DNA of 64,000 nucleotides from JAWKOK01 sp963698255 (lineage in GTDB: Bacteria; Chloroflexota; Anaerolineae; Caldilineales; Caldilineaceae). The notes beneath the pieces are model-generated. The model did no database searches. It was not told where the DNA came from and saw only the letters and a program-made list of their open reading frames with translations. A program made the translations under genes and the position numbers. Location of the stretch: contig CAVOQD010000011.1 of NCBI GenBank assembly GCA_963698255.1, positions 124,001-188,000 of the forward strand, written 5' to 3'. Positions 42,201-52,819 of this stretch are shown one piece after another. How positions within the stretch are numbered: position 1 is the stretch's first letter; every line of letters begins with the position of its first letter.

Positions 42201-43540
42201 GCGGGATGGTCATGATCGGCGAAACAAAAAACGAGAAGTCGTGGCGCATTCTCGGCAGCCACGATGACGGTGTGTTGTCATTGATTGTTCCATCCTCAGC
42301 AGAATGATCCTGGCCACTTCCGGAGACGATGCGACGATTCGGCTATGGGATGCCGCCAGTGGAGAATGCATTGAAATTCTGGATGAGCATGATCAGGCCG
42401 TCTGGTCGGTTGCGTTTTCACCTGACGGTTCCACCTTGGCCAGCACGAGCGCTGAGGGGACGATCCGGCGCTGGCAGTTTACACCGTCCAGACGGTTGAT
42501 GCCGCTGCGGACGTTCTTCGGTACCATCAAAGGCATCGGAGACGCTGGCATGGAGTCGGGACGGATCGCAGAATTGCCACAGGTGATCACGGGGGTACGA
42601 TGCGGCTATGGGCGGTTGACGGGCCAGTTCCTCACTGCGTCCACGTAATCCACCGCTCATGCCGCCGTCCATTCAGTTGCGATTCAGCCCGGATAGCCAT
42701 TCGCTGGCGACCACGGGACATCGACCGGCAAAATGCACTTCGGATCTGGGATGTGACAAGCGGACAGCCAAGAGCAACGCTTGCGTCGGACACACCACGA
42801 TATCGGGGAAAGTATTGCCTATGCGCCGAATGGCGATCTTCTTGCCAGCCGGAGATCGCACAGGGATCATTCGGATCTGGGATGTTCGCCAACCGGACGA
42901 TATCCGCTTGGTTCGCTTCTTGCGCGGACATCCGGTCAAACATCAATGCGCTGACGTTCAACCCGGTGAATGCAGGATTGCTGGCCAGCTGCGGCCGTGA
43001 CCTGACTGTACGTCTGTGGGATACGGAGTCTGGCGACGAACTGGCAAGCTTGCCGGCCTACGGCGCCAACGGCGCCGTCCAGTTCGATCCCACAGGTCGC
43101 TATCTCGCCATTGAAGATCAGCAGTAGTTCCATTGCACTCTGGGATCTGGTCCAACCTGAGCCAACCCACCCGGTGTTGACGTTCGAGGGGCACGTCAAT
43201 AGCCCGCTTGTCACTTGCGTTCCATCCCAACGGCAGCCGCCTGGTCAGCGGAAGTCTTGACCGGACCGTACGCCTCTGGGACACAAATACCGGCCAGATG
43301 ATCAAGACAATCGGTCGCCATGACGGCTACGTGACCAGCGTGGCGTTCAGCCCTGACGGACAATTCGTCGCCAGCGCCGGCAAGGATGACGTTGCCCACA
43401 TCTGGTCTGTGGAGAGCGGGGAACGTCTGCACACCTTGCGCACACCGGGCCCGTATGATGGCATGGACATCACCGGCGTCACTGGCATCAGCGAAGCGCA
43501 GCGAGAGTCGCTTAAGGCGCTGGGCGCGGTGGAAAAGTAG
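39246..43540 (+). CDS. SARP-NB-ARC-pentapeptide-WD40 signalling regulator (AfsR/NLR-like), frameshifted
   Basis: Begins MRTMNLTLFGTTRLSIDED with an OmpR-type DNA-binding domain (SAKAQALLAYLAIE, ALLWPE, LRVTLYRLRAAL), then a bacterial transcriptional activator (BTAD) helical domain to about 40.06 kb (LLQTELGVAPAPET). An NB-ARC ATPase follows: Walker A GLGGMGKSTLA, Walker B RVLIVLDNVES and sensor GQVLITSRERP at 40.2-40.7 kb. After a winged-helix region come pentapeptide-like repeats (LTGVDLSGICLWQVDLQHTS) at about 41.4 kb and WD40 blades (HTNTVRTLCFSPDATLLVSA) to the end GISEAQRESLKALGAVEK. About ten frame changes are needed. Such proteins are ATP-driven switches that sense a ligand with the WD40 part and activate nearby genes; the divergent surface-protein genes are candidate targets. 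Confidence 0.82.
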
Positions 43541-43720
43541 CCGTGGTTGATTCGATTTAGCCGTCGTCAAGACCAGGCCCGTTTCACCTGGCCAAACGCC
43601 CATCGTTTTGACGCACAATGTAGCCAGTGTGTAGCCATCCCTTTGCTAAGATTCAAGACGCAGCAGCGAACCCCGATCAGAACAGGTTTGGTGCAGTCAG
43701 ATCATGCAAAGGAGCAGACC

Positions 43721-45057
43721 ATGTCCGCATTTCGGATCGTGCGTTGGATACTGACAACAGCGCTCGCCTCGTCACTTCTCTTTTCCGGCAATCCGGCACT
43801 GGCTGAGAGCCTGGAACTTGACCACAGCGATATGCCCCAGGGAATCGCCGGACCCACCGCCGAACCAGCCTTGGGCAGTGAGATCGTCGTCTCGGCCCTG
43901 GACAACCAACAGTTGCGGCCGGACGTTGCCTACAACACACAGCATCGAGAGTATCTGGTCGTCTGGCAGAACAATTGGCCGGGCAACCGCGATATCTACG
44001 GCCAGCGCATCTCCGAGGACGGCAAACTCAGGAGTTGGTTCGCCATCTCAGCCGGTCCCAATGATCGCGCCCAGCCGTCGGTGGCCTACGACCCGGTCCA
44101 CGATCGCTACCTGGTCACCTGGGTACACGATATCAGCGGAAACGGCAGCAATTGGGACGTGCGTGGACGGATCATCCCCTGGGATGGCCCCAGCCCGGCG
44201 CTGGCAGAGTTCGTCATCTGCGACTGGCCGACCACCCAGTGGAACCCAGAGGTCGCCCATGGATTGTCCCAGGGCGAGTTTATGGTCGTCTGGTGGACCG
44301 CGCACACGGCAGTGCCCGCCTATGTCAGCGGTCGCCGGATCGACGCTGCCGGCGGCGCCCCGGCAGACAGCCCCTTCGCCATCGCCTACCACCCGTCAGC
44401 AGGAGCGAGTTCTCCCCGATGTCGCCTACAACCTGAGCCGCAACGAATATCTGGTCACCTATCACGATGGGCTGGATATTTTCGGCACGCGCCTGCAGGG
44501 CAACGGCAACATCCTGGCCGGCGGCGAGTTCGGCATCGCCGGCTGGCCGGATGCAGAGACAGACGCAGTCGGTCGCGTCCTGCGATCAGGCCGATCAATA
44601 CCTGGTGGCCTGGCAGTCACTGCAGTCAGGAACCCAGTACAACATCTACGCCCGCTTCGTCAACGGCGATGGTCTGCCCGAACCGTCCATCAGATGGATC
44701 CTTCTCGGTTCACCAGCAGTCTCCGGCCATCACCTGTAGCCATAACGGCAGGCTCTATGCTGTCACCTGGCAGCAACAATATAGCAACATCACCGGCCCT
44801 TACGGGATCTGGGGACGCATGATATCATCAGAGAAGCAATTGGGCGATGCCTTCGCTTGATGGCGCCGACGGCGGTATTCAGGCCGAGTTCACCCGCCCT
44901 GCGACGGCCGGCGGCCGCGCTCAGTTCCTGACCGTGTGGGAACATGACCGGGCAGGTACGACCTATCAAGACATTCATGGCCGGCTGGCGACACCGTTCG
45001 CTCTACATGCCGCTCGTACGAGAATGTCGCCGCCGTAACTCAGAATGCGTGCACTGA
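43721..45057 (+). CDS. Secreted repeat protein with VAYN-EYLVVW beta-repeats, frameshifted
   Basis: Start ATG at 43721 follows AAAGGAG; the signal peptide has core WILTTALASSLLFSG and an ALAES cleavage region. The mature protein is a series of about five repeats of roughly 50 residues, each with a PDVAYNxxxxEYLVVWQ-like strand (LRPDVAYNTQHREYLVVWQ, AQPSVAYDPVHDRYLVTW, VLPDVAYNLSRNEYLVTY), suggesting a beta-propeller or stacked sheet. Frame changes occur near 44.40, 44.58, 44.70 and 44.85 kb. The C-terminus in the best frame reads SLYMPLVRECRRR, akin to the YLPLI tail of the other secreted proteins here. It follows the regulator gene by 180 bp on the same strand. Function unknown. Confidence 0.72.
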
Positions 45058-45063
45058 AAAACA

Positions 45064-45155
45064 TGATCCACGAAGAGCACGAAGGGACACGAAGGACAAG
45101 ACGTTCGTTCGTATCCCTTCGTGCTCTTTGTGTCCCTTCGTGGATCCCATGATCA
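45064..45155. repeat. Inverted spacer element built from CACGAAGG words
   Basis: The left half ATCCACGAAGAGCACGAAGG and the right half CCTTCGTGGAT form an imperfect long hairpin made of repeated CACGAAG/CTTCGTG words. It lies between the secreted protein gene and tryptophanase. Same architecture as the elements at 975 and 61658, different sequence. Confidence 0.65.
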
Positions 45156-45190
45156 AGCAATCAGTTCCATCACCATTTGAAGGAAGAGAC

Positions 45191-46565
<1,375 letters not shown>

Positions 46566-46571
46566 CGCCCG

Positions 46572-46604
46572 ATCTTCCAGGAAGCTTGCAGCTTCCTGGA
46601 AGAT
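46572..46604 (+). terminator. 15-bp perfect hairpin after tryptophanase
   Basis: Arms 46572-46586 and 46590-46604 are perfect complements with a 3-base loop, directly after the stop at 46565. Its core CTTCCAGGAAGCT is shared with the hairpin at 33514-33544. No T run follows, so it may attenuate rather than fully stop transcription. Confidence 0.65.
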
Positions 46605-46653
46605 GAGCGTAGCACTCATCACGACCACTGCTTCAAACCACACAGGAGCCATC

Positions 46654-47841
46654 ATGCCACGCAAAATTGTCGCCCGCCAAGGGCCCACCTTTCACCTGAT
46701 CGAGTACGATCTGCCGCCGCTGGGCGAGCACGACGTACGCGTCGCCGTCGAGTTTGCCGCGCCCAAACATGGCACCGAGCTCAAAGGACTGACCGACAGT
46801 CCCTTTGGCCGCAAACGCTGGGATCCGGAGCTGCGGCTCTTTCTGCCCGACGAATCGGAAATCCCGCCTGCGACGCCCTTTGAACGCAATGTGGGCAACA
46901 TGGTCGTCGGCACGATCACAGAGACCGGCACAATCGTCGACCGCTTCCAGGTCGGCGATCGCGTCTTCGGCTACGGCCCGATCTGCGAACTGCACCAGGC
47001 CGCCGAAGATCGCTGCTATCCGCTGGGCGATCTGACGGCTGCCGACGCCGTCTGCGTCGATCCGGCCCACGTGGCCTTTGTGGCCATCCGCGACGGCAAT
47101 GTGCGCATCGGCGACGATGTGGTGGTCTATGGGCTGGGGGCCATCGGGCTGATGGCCGTGCAGATCGCCCGCGCGGCCGGGGCAAGGCGCGTCTTCGGCG
47201 TGGATCCGATGGCCATTCGCCGCGACTATGCCGAAGCCCACGGAGCAGATGCCGCCTTCGATCCGCTGGCCTGCGACGCCGCGCTGGAGATCAAACTGGC
47301 GACCGACAAGGCCGGCGTCGACGTCGCGCTCGACACGTCGGGCAACAGCCGGGCGCTGCACGACGCCATCCGCGCCATCCGCCAATGCGGCACGGTCGTG
47401 GCCGTCGCCTTCGGACCCCACGACAACAGCCATCTGCATCTGGACGAAGAGTTTCATCACAACCGGCCCACGATCATCGGCAGCCAGGCCTGGTCGGGCT
47501 GGGAGAATCCGGATCGGGGCTATCCGCTCTGGACCCACGAGCGCGCCTACGACGCCACCATCGATCTCTTCCGCCGCGGCCTGCTCACCGGCGAGGGCCT
47601 GGTCACGCCCATCGTGTCGATCGCCGACGCGCCGGAAGCCTTGACCGCGCTGCTGACCGCGCCGGAGACGACCATCAAACTGGGCGTGACGTATAGCGAT
47701 TCATGGTCATCGCCGAGAAGCGAATTCCACGTGTTCGAGTCAGCGATCCTACGGATGCCGATGTTGTGCGGAATGGCATTCCGCCTGGATCCGGCCAAGC
47801 CGAGCCATCCGGTCGGATTCCGAAGCCAACCCACAGAATGA
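46654..47841 (+). CDS. Medium-chain dehydrogenase/reductase lacking the usual zinc ligand motif
   Basis: A 395-residue NAD(P)-dependent oxidoreductase. The start MPRKIVARQG at 46654 follows ACAGGAG. The N-terminal GroES-like part has AAPKHGTELKG where zinc alcohol dehydrogenases carry the catalytic Cys, and no structural Cys4 loop is seen, so it is likely zinc-independent. The Rossmann fold shows VVVYGLGAIGLMAVQIARAAG near 150 and DVALDTSGN, HHNRPTIIGSQ later. The last ~45 residues after IKLGVTY do not look like family sequence and may be read-through after an indel. Its stop overlaps the next gene's start (ATGA), so the short-chain dehydrogenase is translationally coupled. Substrate unknown. 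Confidence 0.82.
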   Translation: MPRKIVARQGPTFHLIEYDLPPLGEHDVRVAVEFAAPKHGTELKGLTDSPFGRKRWDPELRLFLPDESEIPPATPFERNVGNMVVGTITETGTIVDRFQVGDRVFGYGPICELHQAAEDRCYPLGDLTAADAVCVDPAHVAFVAIRDGNVRIGDDVVVYGLGAIGLMAVQIARAAGARRVFGVDPMAIRRDYAEAHGADAAFDPLACDAALEIKLATDKAGVDVALDTSGNSRALHDAIRAIRQCGTVVAVAFGPHDNSHLHLDEEFHHNRPTIIGSQAWSGWENPDRGYPLWTHERAYDATIDLFRRGLLTGEGLVTPIVSIADAPEALTALLTAPETTIKLGVTYSDSWSSPRSEFHVFESAILRMPMLCGMAFRLDPAKPSHPVGFRSQPTE

Positions 47842-48699
47842 CAGAGCATATGAAAACCATCGTGATCACCGGCGTATCGACCGGCATCGGCCACGCTACG
47901 GCAGCAGCACTGCTGGCGCGTGGCTACCGCGTCTTCGGCAGCGTGCGCAGGCAGGCAGGACGCCGACCGTCTGCAAGCCGCATGGGGCGAACACTTCACC
48001 CCGCTGCTCTTCGACGTGACCGACGAAGATGCGATCCGCCGCGCAGCCGATCAGGTGACCATCGCCCTCGGCGACGCCGGCCTGGACGGACTGGTCAACA
48101 ACGCCGGCATCGCCGTGCCCGGCCCGGTTTTGCACCTGCCCGTGGACGAGTATCGACGCCAATTTGAAGTCAATCTCTTCGGCCAGATCGCGGTGATCCA
48201 GGCCTTCCTGCCGCTGCTTGGCGCGCGCAAGCCCTGCCCGCATGAGCCGGGGCGCATCGTCAACATCAGCTCGGTCTCGGGCAAGATCGCCTACCCGTTT
48301 CTCTCGGCCTACGCCTGCTCCAAATACGCGTTCGAGGCGCTGTCCGACAGCCTGCGTCGCGAGCTGATGCTCTACGGCATCGACGTCATCGTCATCGAGC
48401 CGGGCGCGGTCAGCACGCCGATCTGGGACAAGAGCGACGAGATCGACACATCGCCGTTTGAAGGCAGCGACTACACAGATATTTTGACGCGCATGCTCAA
48501 GGGTATGACAAAGATGGGCAACGATGCGCAAGGACCGGAAGCGGTCACCCACGCCGTCGTCGACGCGCTGGAGAGTCGGCGGCCCAAGGCACGCTATGCG
48601 CTGCCGGCCAATCGGCTGACCGGCTGGTGGATGCCGCGGTTTCTGCCCGCACGCTGGTTCGACCGGTTGGTGGCACGGCGGTTGGGGCTACGGCCATAG
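47838..48699 (+). CDS. Short-chain dehydrogenase/reductase, one frameshift
   Basis: Classical SDR. The cofactor motif VITGVSTGIGHATA comes just after the start, NNAGIAVPGP near 90 and the catalytic pair in SAYACSKYAFEAL (Tyr-x-x-x-Lys), with SSV upstream supplying the Ser. The start ATG at 47838 overlaps the preceding stop by ATGA; an in-frame ATG at 47850 is an alternative. A short duplication/indel of a GCAG unit near 47960 shifts the frame between SVRRQA and DADRLQAAW. Ends after RRLGLRP at 48699. It probably reduces a keto or oxidises a hydroxyl group of a small lipid- or steroid-like compound, with NAD(P)H; substrate unknown. Followed 20 bp later by an alpha/beta hydrolase. Confidence 0.83.
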
Positions 48700-48719
48700 A
48701 GGAAACAAGGAGAAGCTCA

Positions 48720-49649
48720 ATGGAATCACAGCCGAAAATCGAACAACGGCCCACACCGCCACAACCGCCGGCGGGTGTCATCGCACATCGTGATCTTGCC
48801 TATGTGGAGAACGGCCACCACCGGCAGAAACTCGATCTCTACCTGCCGGAAGCAGGCGAAGACCGCCCGCTGATCATCTGGATCCACGGCGGGGCCTTCC
48901 GCATGGGCAGCAAAGAGGGCAACGAGCACGACAAAGTACCTTTTGAGGTTTTGGCCCAGGGCTACGCGCTGGCCTCGCTCAACTATCGGCTGAGCCAGCA
49001 TGCAATCTTCCCGGCGCAGATCGAGGATTGCAAGGCCGCCGTTCGCTGGCTGCGTGCCCATGCGGCCGAGTTCAAGCTCGATGCGGAGCGCTTCGCCGCC
49101 TGGGGACCGTCGGCCGGCGGCTATCTGTCAACCATGCTGGGCACAGCCGGGCACGTGGCCGAATTCGAGGTCGGCGCACATCTGGATCTCTCCAGCCGCG
49201 TCCAGTGCGTGGTCGACTACTTCGGCCCCACCGACTTCCTGCAGATGGATGCCCAGCGCCTGCCCGACGGTATGATCCACGACCTGGCCGATTCGCCGGA
49301 GTCTGAGTTGGTGGGCGGTCCGATCCAGGAGAACCCGGAGAAGGTCGCCCGCGCCAATCCCATCACCTATGTTCGCGCAGACGTGCCGCCTTTTTTGATC
49401 GCACACGGTGATCAGGATCTGCTGGTGCCATACCGGCAAAGCCTGCTGCTGATGGAGGCGCTGGAGAAGGTCGGGGGCGATGTGACGTTCTACACAGTGG
49501 AAGGTGCGGGGCATGGGACATTCAGTGATCCCAAAGTGGCGGAGTTGACCAAAGCATTCCTGGCAAAACACCTTGGCGGCCCGGCCCTTGCGGCGGAACA
49601 CGGAACGACGGAAGCGAACAAGGTTGAAACGGGTGATCAATCACCGTAA
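48720..49649 (+). CDS. Alpha/beta hydrolase, carboxylesterase type
   Basis: A 309-residue esterase-like enzyme of the BD-FAE/hormone-sensitive-lipase style. The ATG at 48720 follows AAGGAG. Oxyanion motif IHGGAF near residue 58, nucleophile elbow WGPSAGGYL near 125 (G-x-S-x-G), acid in AHGDQDLLVP near 255 and His in GAGHGTFSD near 285 form a complete triad. No signal peptide, so cytosolic. It follows the SDR closely and is likely the last gene of the dehydrogenase operon, perhaps hydrolysing an ester formed or used by those enzymes. Its 3' end overlaps by 13 bp, tail to tail, with the toxin gene of the next module. Confidence 0.88.
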   Translation: MESQPKIEQRPTPPQPPAGVIAHRDLAYVENGHHRQKLDLYLPEAGEDRPLIIWIHGGAFRMGSKEGNEHDKVPFEVLAQGYALASLNYRLSQHAIFPAQIEDCKAAVRWLRAHAAEFKLDAERFAAWGPSAGGYLSTMLGTAGHVAEFEVGAHLDLSSRVQCVVDYFGPTDFLQMDAQRLPDGMIHDLADSPESELVGGPIQENPEKVARANPITYVRADVPPFLIAHGDQDLLVPYRQSLLLMEALEKVGGDVTFYTVEGAGHGTFSDPKVAELTKAFLAKHLGGPALAAEHGTTEANKVETGDQSP

Positions 49650-49892
49650 TGCGTTCGGGCACGAATAACAAGCACAACAAGCTTTTCCTCATGAATCGAG
49701 TAGACGATGCGATCCTTGTGGGAAAGGCGAACCGAGTAATATCCCTTCAGTTCGCCGACCAAAGGTTTGCCTGCATGCGGATTGACAGCGATTCGGCTGC
49801 GAAGAATAGTCCTTGAGCTTCTCGCGTAGTTTGGGCGTCAGTCTTTGGACGTCCTTCTGCGCCACCTTGGTGAAACGAATCTGATAGGTCAC
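49637..49892 (-). CDS. RelE/ParE-family toxin, one frameshift
   Basis: Toxin of a type II toxin-antitoxin pair, expected to be a ribosome-dependent mRNA endonuclease or gyrase-type inhibitor. The GTG start at 49892 overlaps the antitoxin stop (GTGA). Sequence TYQIRFTKVAQKDVQRLTPKL is followed, after removing one extra T near 49810, by RIAVNPHAGKPLVGELKGYYSVRLSHKDRIVYSIHE and ends VIRARTHYGD at 49637. These C-terminal motifs (YYSVRLSHKDRIVY, RARTHYGD) are classical Txe/YoeB/RelE features. Because the indel would inactivate the toxin, either it is a sequencing error or the module is dead. Confidence 0.85.
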
Positions 49893-50149
49893 TGCGGTTC
49901 GCCGAAAACCTCGTCAAATCCAACTGTTTCGCCGGCTGCCGCTTCAGAAACAGACTGGTGAAAGCCTTCACGAAACCCAGGAGCAGAGAGCAAATCCATT
50001 GTTTCCAACAAAGATTCGTATTCCGCTTCTGACATGATGACTACGTTACCGCTGCGATGACGCACACGGTAGATCTCATGGTTTTCTGAAACAGCGCGAG
50101 CCAATTCAAAAAAGGATTTTCGTGCATCAGTTGCTGTCAAATCAATCAT
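49889..50149 (-). CDS. Phd/YefM-family antitoxin
   Basis: An 86-residue antitoxin. The ATG at 50149 follows GAGGG; the sequence opens MIDLTATDARKSFFELARAV and contains RHRSGNVVIMSEAEYESLLET, the standard Phd/YefM DNA-binding fold, then an acidic C-terminal tail that wraps the toxin. It overlaps the toxin start by 4 bases, as usual for these operons, and should autorepress its own promoter in the 170-bp spacer shared with the divergent MFS gene. Confidence 0.9.
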   Translation of the reverse strand: MIDLTATDARKSFFELARAVSENHEIYRVRHRSGNVVIMSEAEYESLLETMDLLSAPGFREGFHQSVSEAAAGETVGFDEVFGEPQ

Positions 50150-50317
50150 AGGTATTCCCTCGTCAATACGCAAAGTGGCAGACGAGTGGTACGCAAAATG
50201 GTACATCGATCATAGGCTTGTTTGACTCTGTTGTCAATGTTTGAGATGATCAACAGTTGAGGCAGCTCAAGCGACATCGCTTGGTATCGCCTGTTGATTC
50301 GAGTATCATAATTCGTA

Positions 50318-51601
50318 ATGACGACCAACATGGAAACAGACGCCCAAGTCGAGCTCAAACCGGATGCGCCGGACGGCGCCTTTGCTGTTCTGCGCGTCCC
50401 CAACTTCGCCTGGTTCCTGGGCGGGACCACGCTCTCCGATGCCGCGCAATGGATCCAGCAGGTGACCCTGAGCTGGCTGGTCTACGACCTGACCTCGTCC
50501 GGGGCCATGCTGGGCACGCTCAACCTGGTGCGCTCCGTTGCCATGTTGGGGCTGGCGCCCATCGCCGGCGTGGCCATCGATCGGCTCTCCCATCGCAAAT
50601 TGCTCTATGCCACCAGCGCCTGGCTCTTCGCCATCAGTTTCGGCTTCGGCATTGTGCTGTTGGGGAATCCCAGCGTGGTTTGGCCGCTCTTTCTCTTCAG
50701 CTTTCTCGGCGGCGTCGGCCAGGCGGTCAGCCGGCCGCTGCGCCAGACGGTTGTCTTTTCGATTGTGCCCAAAGCCATGGCCCCAAGTGCGGTTGCGCTG
50801 GTGCAGACCGGGTGGGCCGTGATGCGCTCCATCGGACCGGCTATCGGCGGCTTTCTGCTCCTCTGGTTCGGGCCGGCCGGGAATTTCTTCGTGCAGGCGG
50901 GCGCCTACGCACTGGTCGCCCTGACCATCTTCAAGCTGCATCTGCCGGAGAAGAAGGCAGGTCTCGTCAAGACCAAGGCAAGGGGCAGCTTTCGCGAGGG
51001 ATGGAGCTACATTGCCGCACAGCCCACGACCCGGGCCTTTCTGTTCATGAGCTGGGTGTTGCCCCTCTTCATCATTCCCAACTTCAGCGCGCTGCCGCCC
51101 ATCTATGCCAAGGATGTCTTCGCCGGCGGGCCGGAAACCCTGGGCGTACTGCTCTCGGCCGTGGGCATCGGCGGCATCCTCGGCGGCTTTGTGACGGCCT
51201 CACTGGGGCAACTGGACCGGCGAGGTCTGCTGCAACTGGGGGCGCTGCTACTGCTCAGCCTGTCGCTGATCGGCTTTGCCCTTTCGACCGCGCTGTGGAT
51301 GGCGCTCCTGTTCATGGCGCTGGCCGGATTCTTCGAGATGATCTACCTGACGACCAACCAGACGCTGCTCCAGCTCTCGATCCCGGATGAACTGCGCGGC
51401 CGGGTGACCGGCATCGTCAGCCTGAGTACGGGCCTGATGCCGGTGGGCGCCTTCATCGCCGGCGTGGGGGCCGATCTCGTGGGGCCGCGGACGATGACAG
51501 TCATTCTCGCCGGCATCGCCGGATCGATCGCCGTGATCGTCTTCTTCGCATCGCCCACCATTCGGGAATATCGCCTGAGCCAGGCATTGGCAATTGAATA
51601 G
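50318..51601 (+). CDS. MFS exporter of the EntS/MFS_3 type
   Basis: A 427-residue, twelve-helix transporter. Typical marks are LRVPNFAWFLGGTTLSDAAQWIQQV in helix 1, the WLVYDLTSSGAMLG turn, motif A APIAGVAIDRLSHRKLL, and GRVTGIVSLSTGLMPVG in helix 11. Related proteins export siderophores, macrolides or other amphipathic molecules; the cargo here is unknown. The stop is 7 bp from the start of the next gene, an esterase with an N-terminal carbohydrate-binding-like domain, so the two are likely co-expressed. The frame is intact. Confidence 0.87.
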   Translation: MTTNMETDAQVELKPDAPDGAFAVLRVPNFAWFLGGTTLSDAAQWIQQVTLSWLVYDLTSSGAMLGTLNLVRSVAMLGLAPIAGVAIDRLSHRKLLYATSAWLFAISFGFGIVLLGNPSVVWPLFLFSFLGGVGQAVSRPLRQTVVFSIVPKAMAPSAVALVQTGWAVMRSIGPAIGGFLLLWFGPAGNFFVQAGAYALVALTIFKLHLPEKKAGLVKTKARGSFREGWSYIAAQPTTRAFLFMSWVLPLFIIPNFSALPPIYAKDVFAGGPETLGVLLSAVGIGGILGGFVTASLGQLDRRGLLQLGALLLLSLSLIGFALSTALWMALLFMALAGFFEMIYLTTNQTLLQLSIPDELRGRVTGIVSLSTGLMPVGAFIAGVGADLVGPRTMTVILAGIAGSIAVIVFFASPTIREYRLSQALAIE

Positions 51602-51608
51602 GAGGCAT

Positions 51609-52767
51609 ATGACAAAGATCAACTCTGACGCTATCGCCGCGCCGCCGGCTGTCACATCCCCGCAGGTCCTGCCCGACAACCGGGTCACGTTCCGCATCTA
51701 TGCGCCAGATGCTGGCGAGGTCTACATCGAAGGCGACTGGATGTGGCAGGGCCTGGGCGATGGCGGCCAGCCGACCCAGGATGAGCAGGGCGTCTGGTCG
51801 CTCACGGTGGGGCCATTGCCGCCCGACTTCTACACCTATACCTTCAGCGTGGACGGCGTGAGCATCCTCGACCCGGCCAACACGACGATCAAGCCAAGCC
51901 GAGCCAGGATTCAGAACATCCTCCTGGTCCCCGGCGACGAGATGGCCTTTGCCGCCACCCGCACCGTCCCCCATGGCGAGAGTACGGATGGCCTGGTATA
52001 ATTCGCCCGCCACCGACAGCGTTCGGCGCATGCACGTCTACACGCCGCCTGGCTACGAGAACGGTAACCGGGATTATCCCGTGCTCTACCTCATCCACGG
52101 CGGCGGCGACGATGACGCCGCTTGGCATACCATCGGGCGCGCCGGCTTCATCATGGACAACCTGCTGGCGGCCCACCAGGTCGAGCCGATGATCATCGTC
52201 ATGCCCAATGGAACCATCGATCTGCCCGGCTGGACCATGATGCTCTCCAAGGAGGACTGGGACGATCCGGATGCCATCAAGAAGCGCATCGACACCATTT
52301 CCAGGCTGCATGACACCTTCGTCGAGGATCTGCTCTTTACCATCATGCCGACCGTGGAGGCGAAATATCGGGTACGAGCCGACCGCGATCATCGGGCCAT
52401 CGCCGGTCTCTCCATGGGCGGGGCCGAGACGCTGCGGGTCGCGCCGTCTAACCTGGACAAGTTTGCCTACATCGGCGTCTTCAGCATGGGCCTACAGGAG
52501 GGCGCACACGCCGGGGTCAACACCGACTTCGTCGAGCGCAACGGTGAGTTCTTCGGTGATCCGATTCGGACCAACAAGATGGTGAGGCTCTTTTACATCG
52601 CAGCGGGCGATAACGACGCCATCGTGACGGATGGCCCGCGTCGACTATCGGCGACGCTCAGTCGCCACGGCATCGATCATCTCTTCAACGAAACCGAGGG
52701 CGATCACACCTGGATCAACTGGCGTCGATACCTGCATGATTTTCTACCAATGCTGTTTCAGAGATAA
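51609..52767 (+). CDS. Esterase with N-terminal CBM48/E-set domain, one frameshift
   Basis: Enterochelin/feruloyl-esterase-like protein. Residues 1-120 form an E-set immunoglobulin-like domain (VTFRIYAPDAGEVYIEGDW, PLPPDFYTYTFSVDG). The PF00756 esterase domain has LYLIHGGGDDDAAW for the oxyanion site, GLSMGGAETLRV with the nucleophilic Ser, and EGDHTWINWRRYL with the His. An indel near 51980 splits the raw frame between HGE and VRMAWYNSPA. The start at 51609 follows GGAGGCAT. No signal peptide, so probably intracellular. Together with the exporter and ChbG-like gene it suggests handling of an acylated or chelating small molecule, or of imported acetylated sugar fragments. Confidence 0.85.
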
Positions 52768-52819
52768 TACAAGCAAGTCAGTGACTGCTCGCACTAACCA
52801 GTGAAAGGCTCACAATCAG

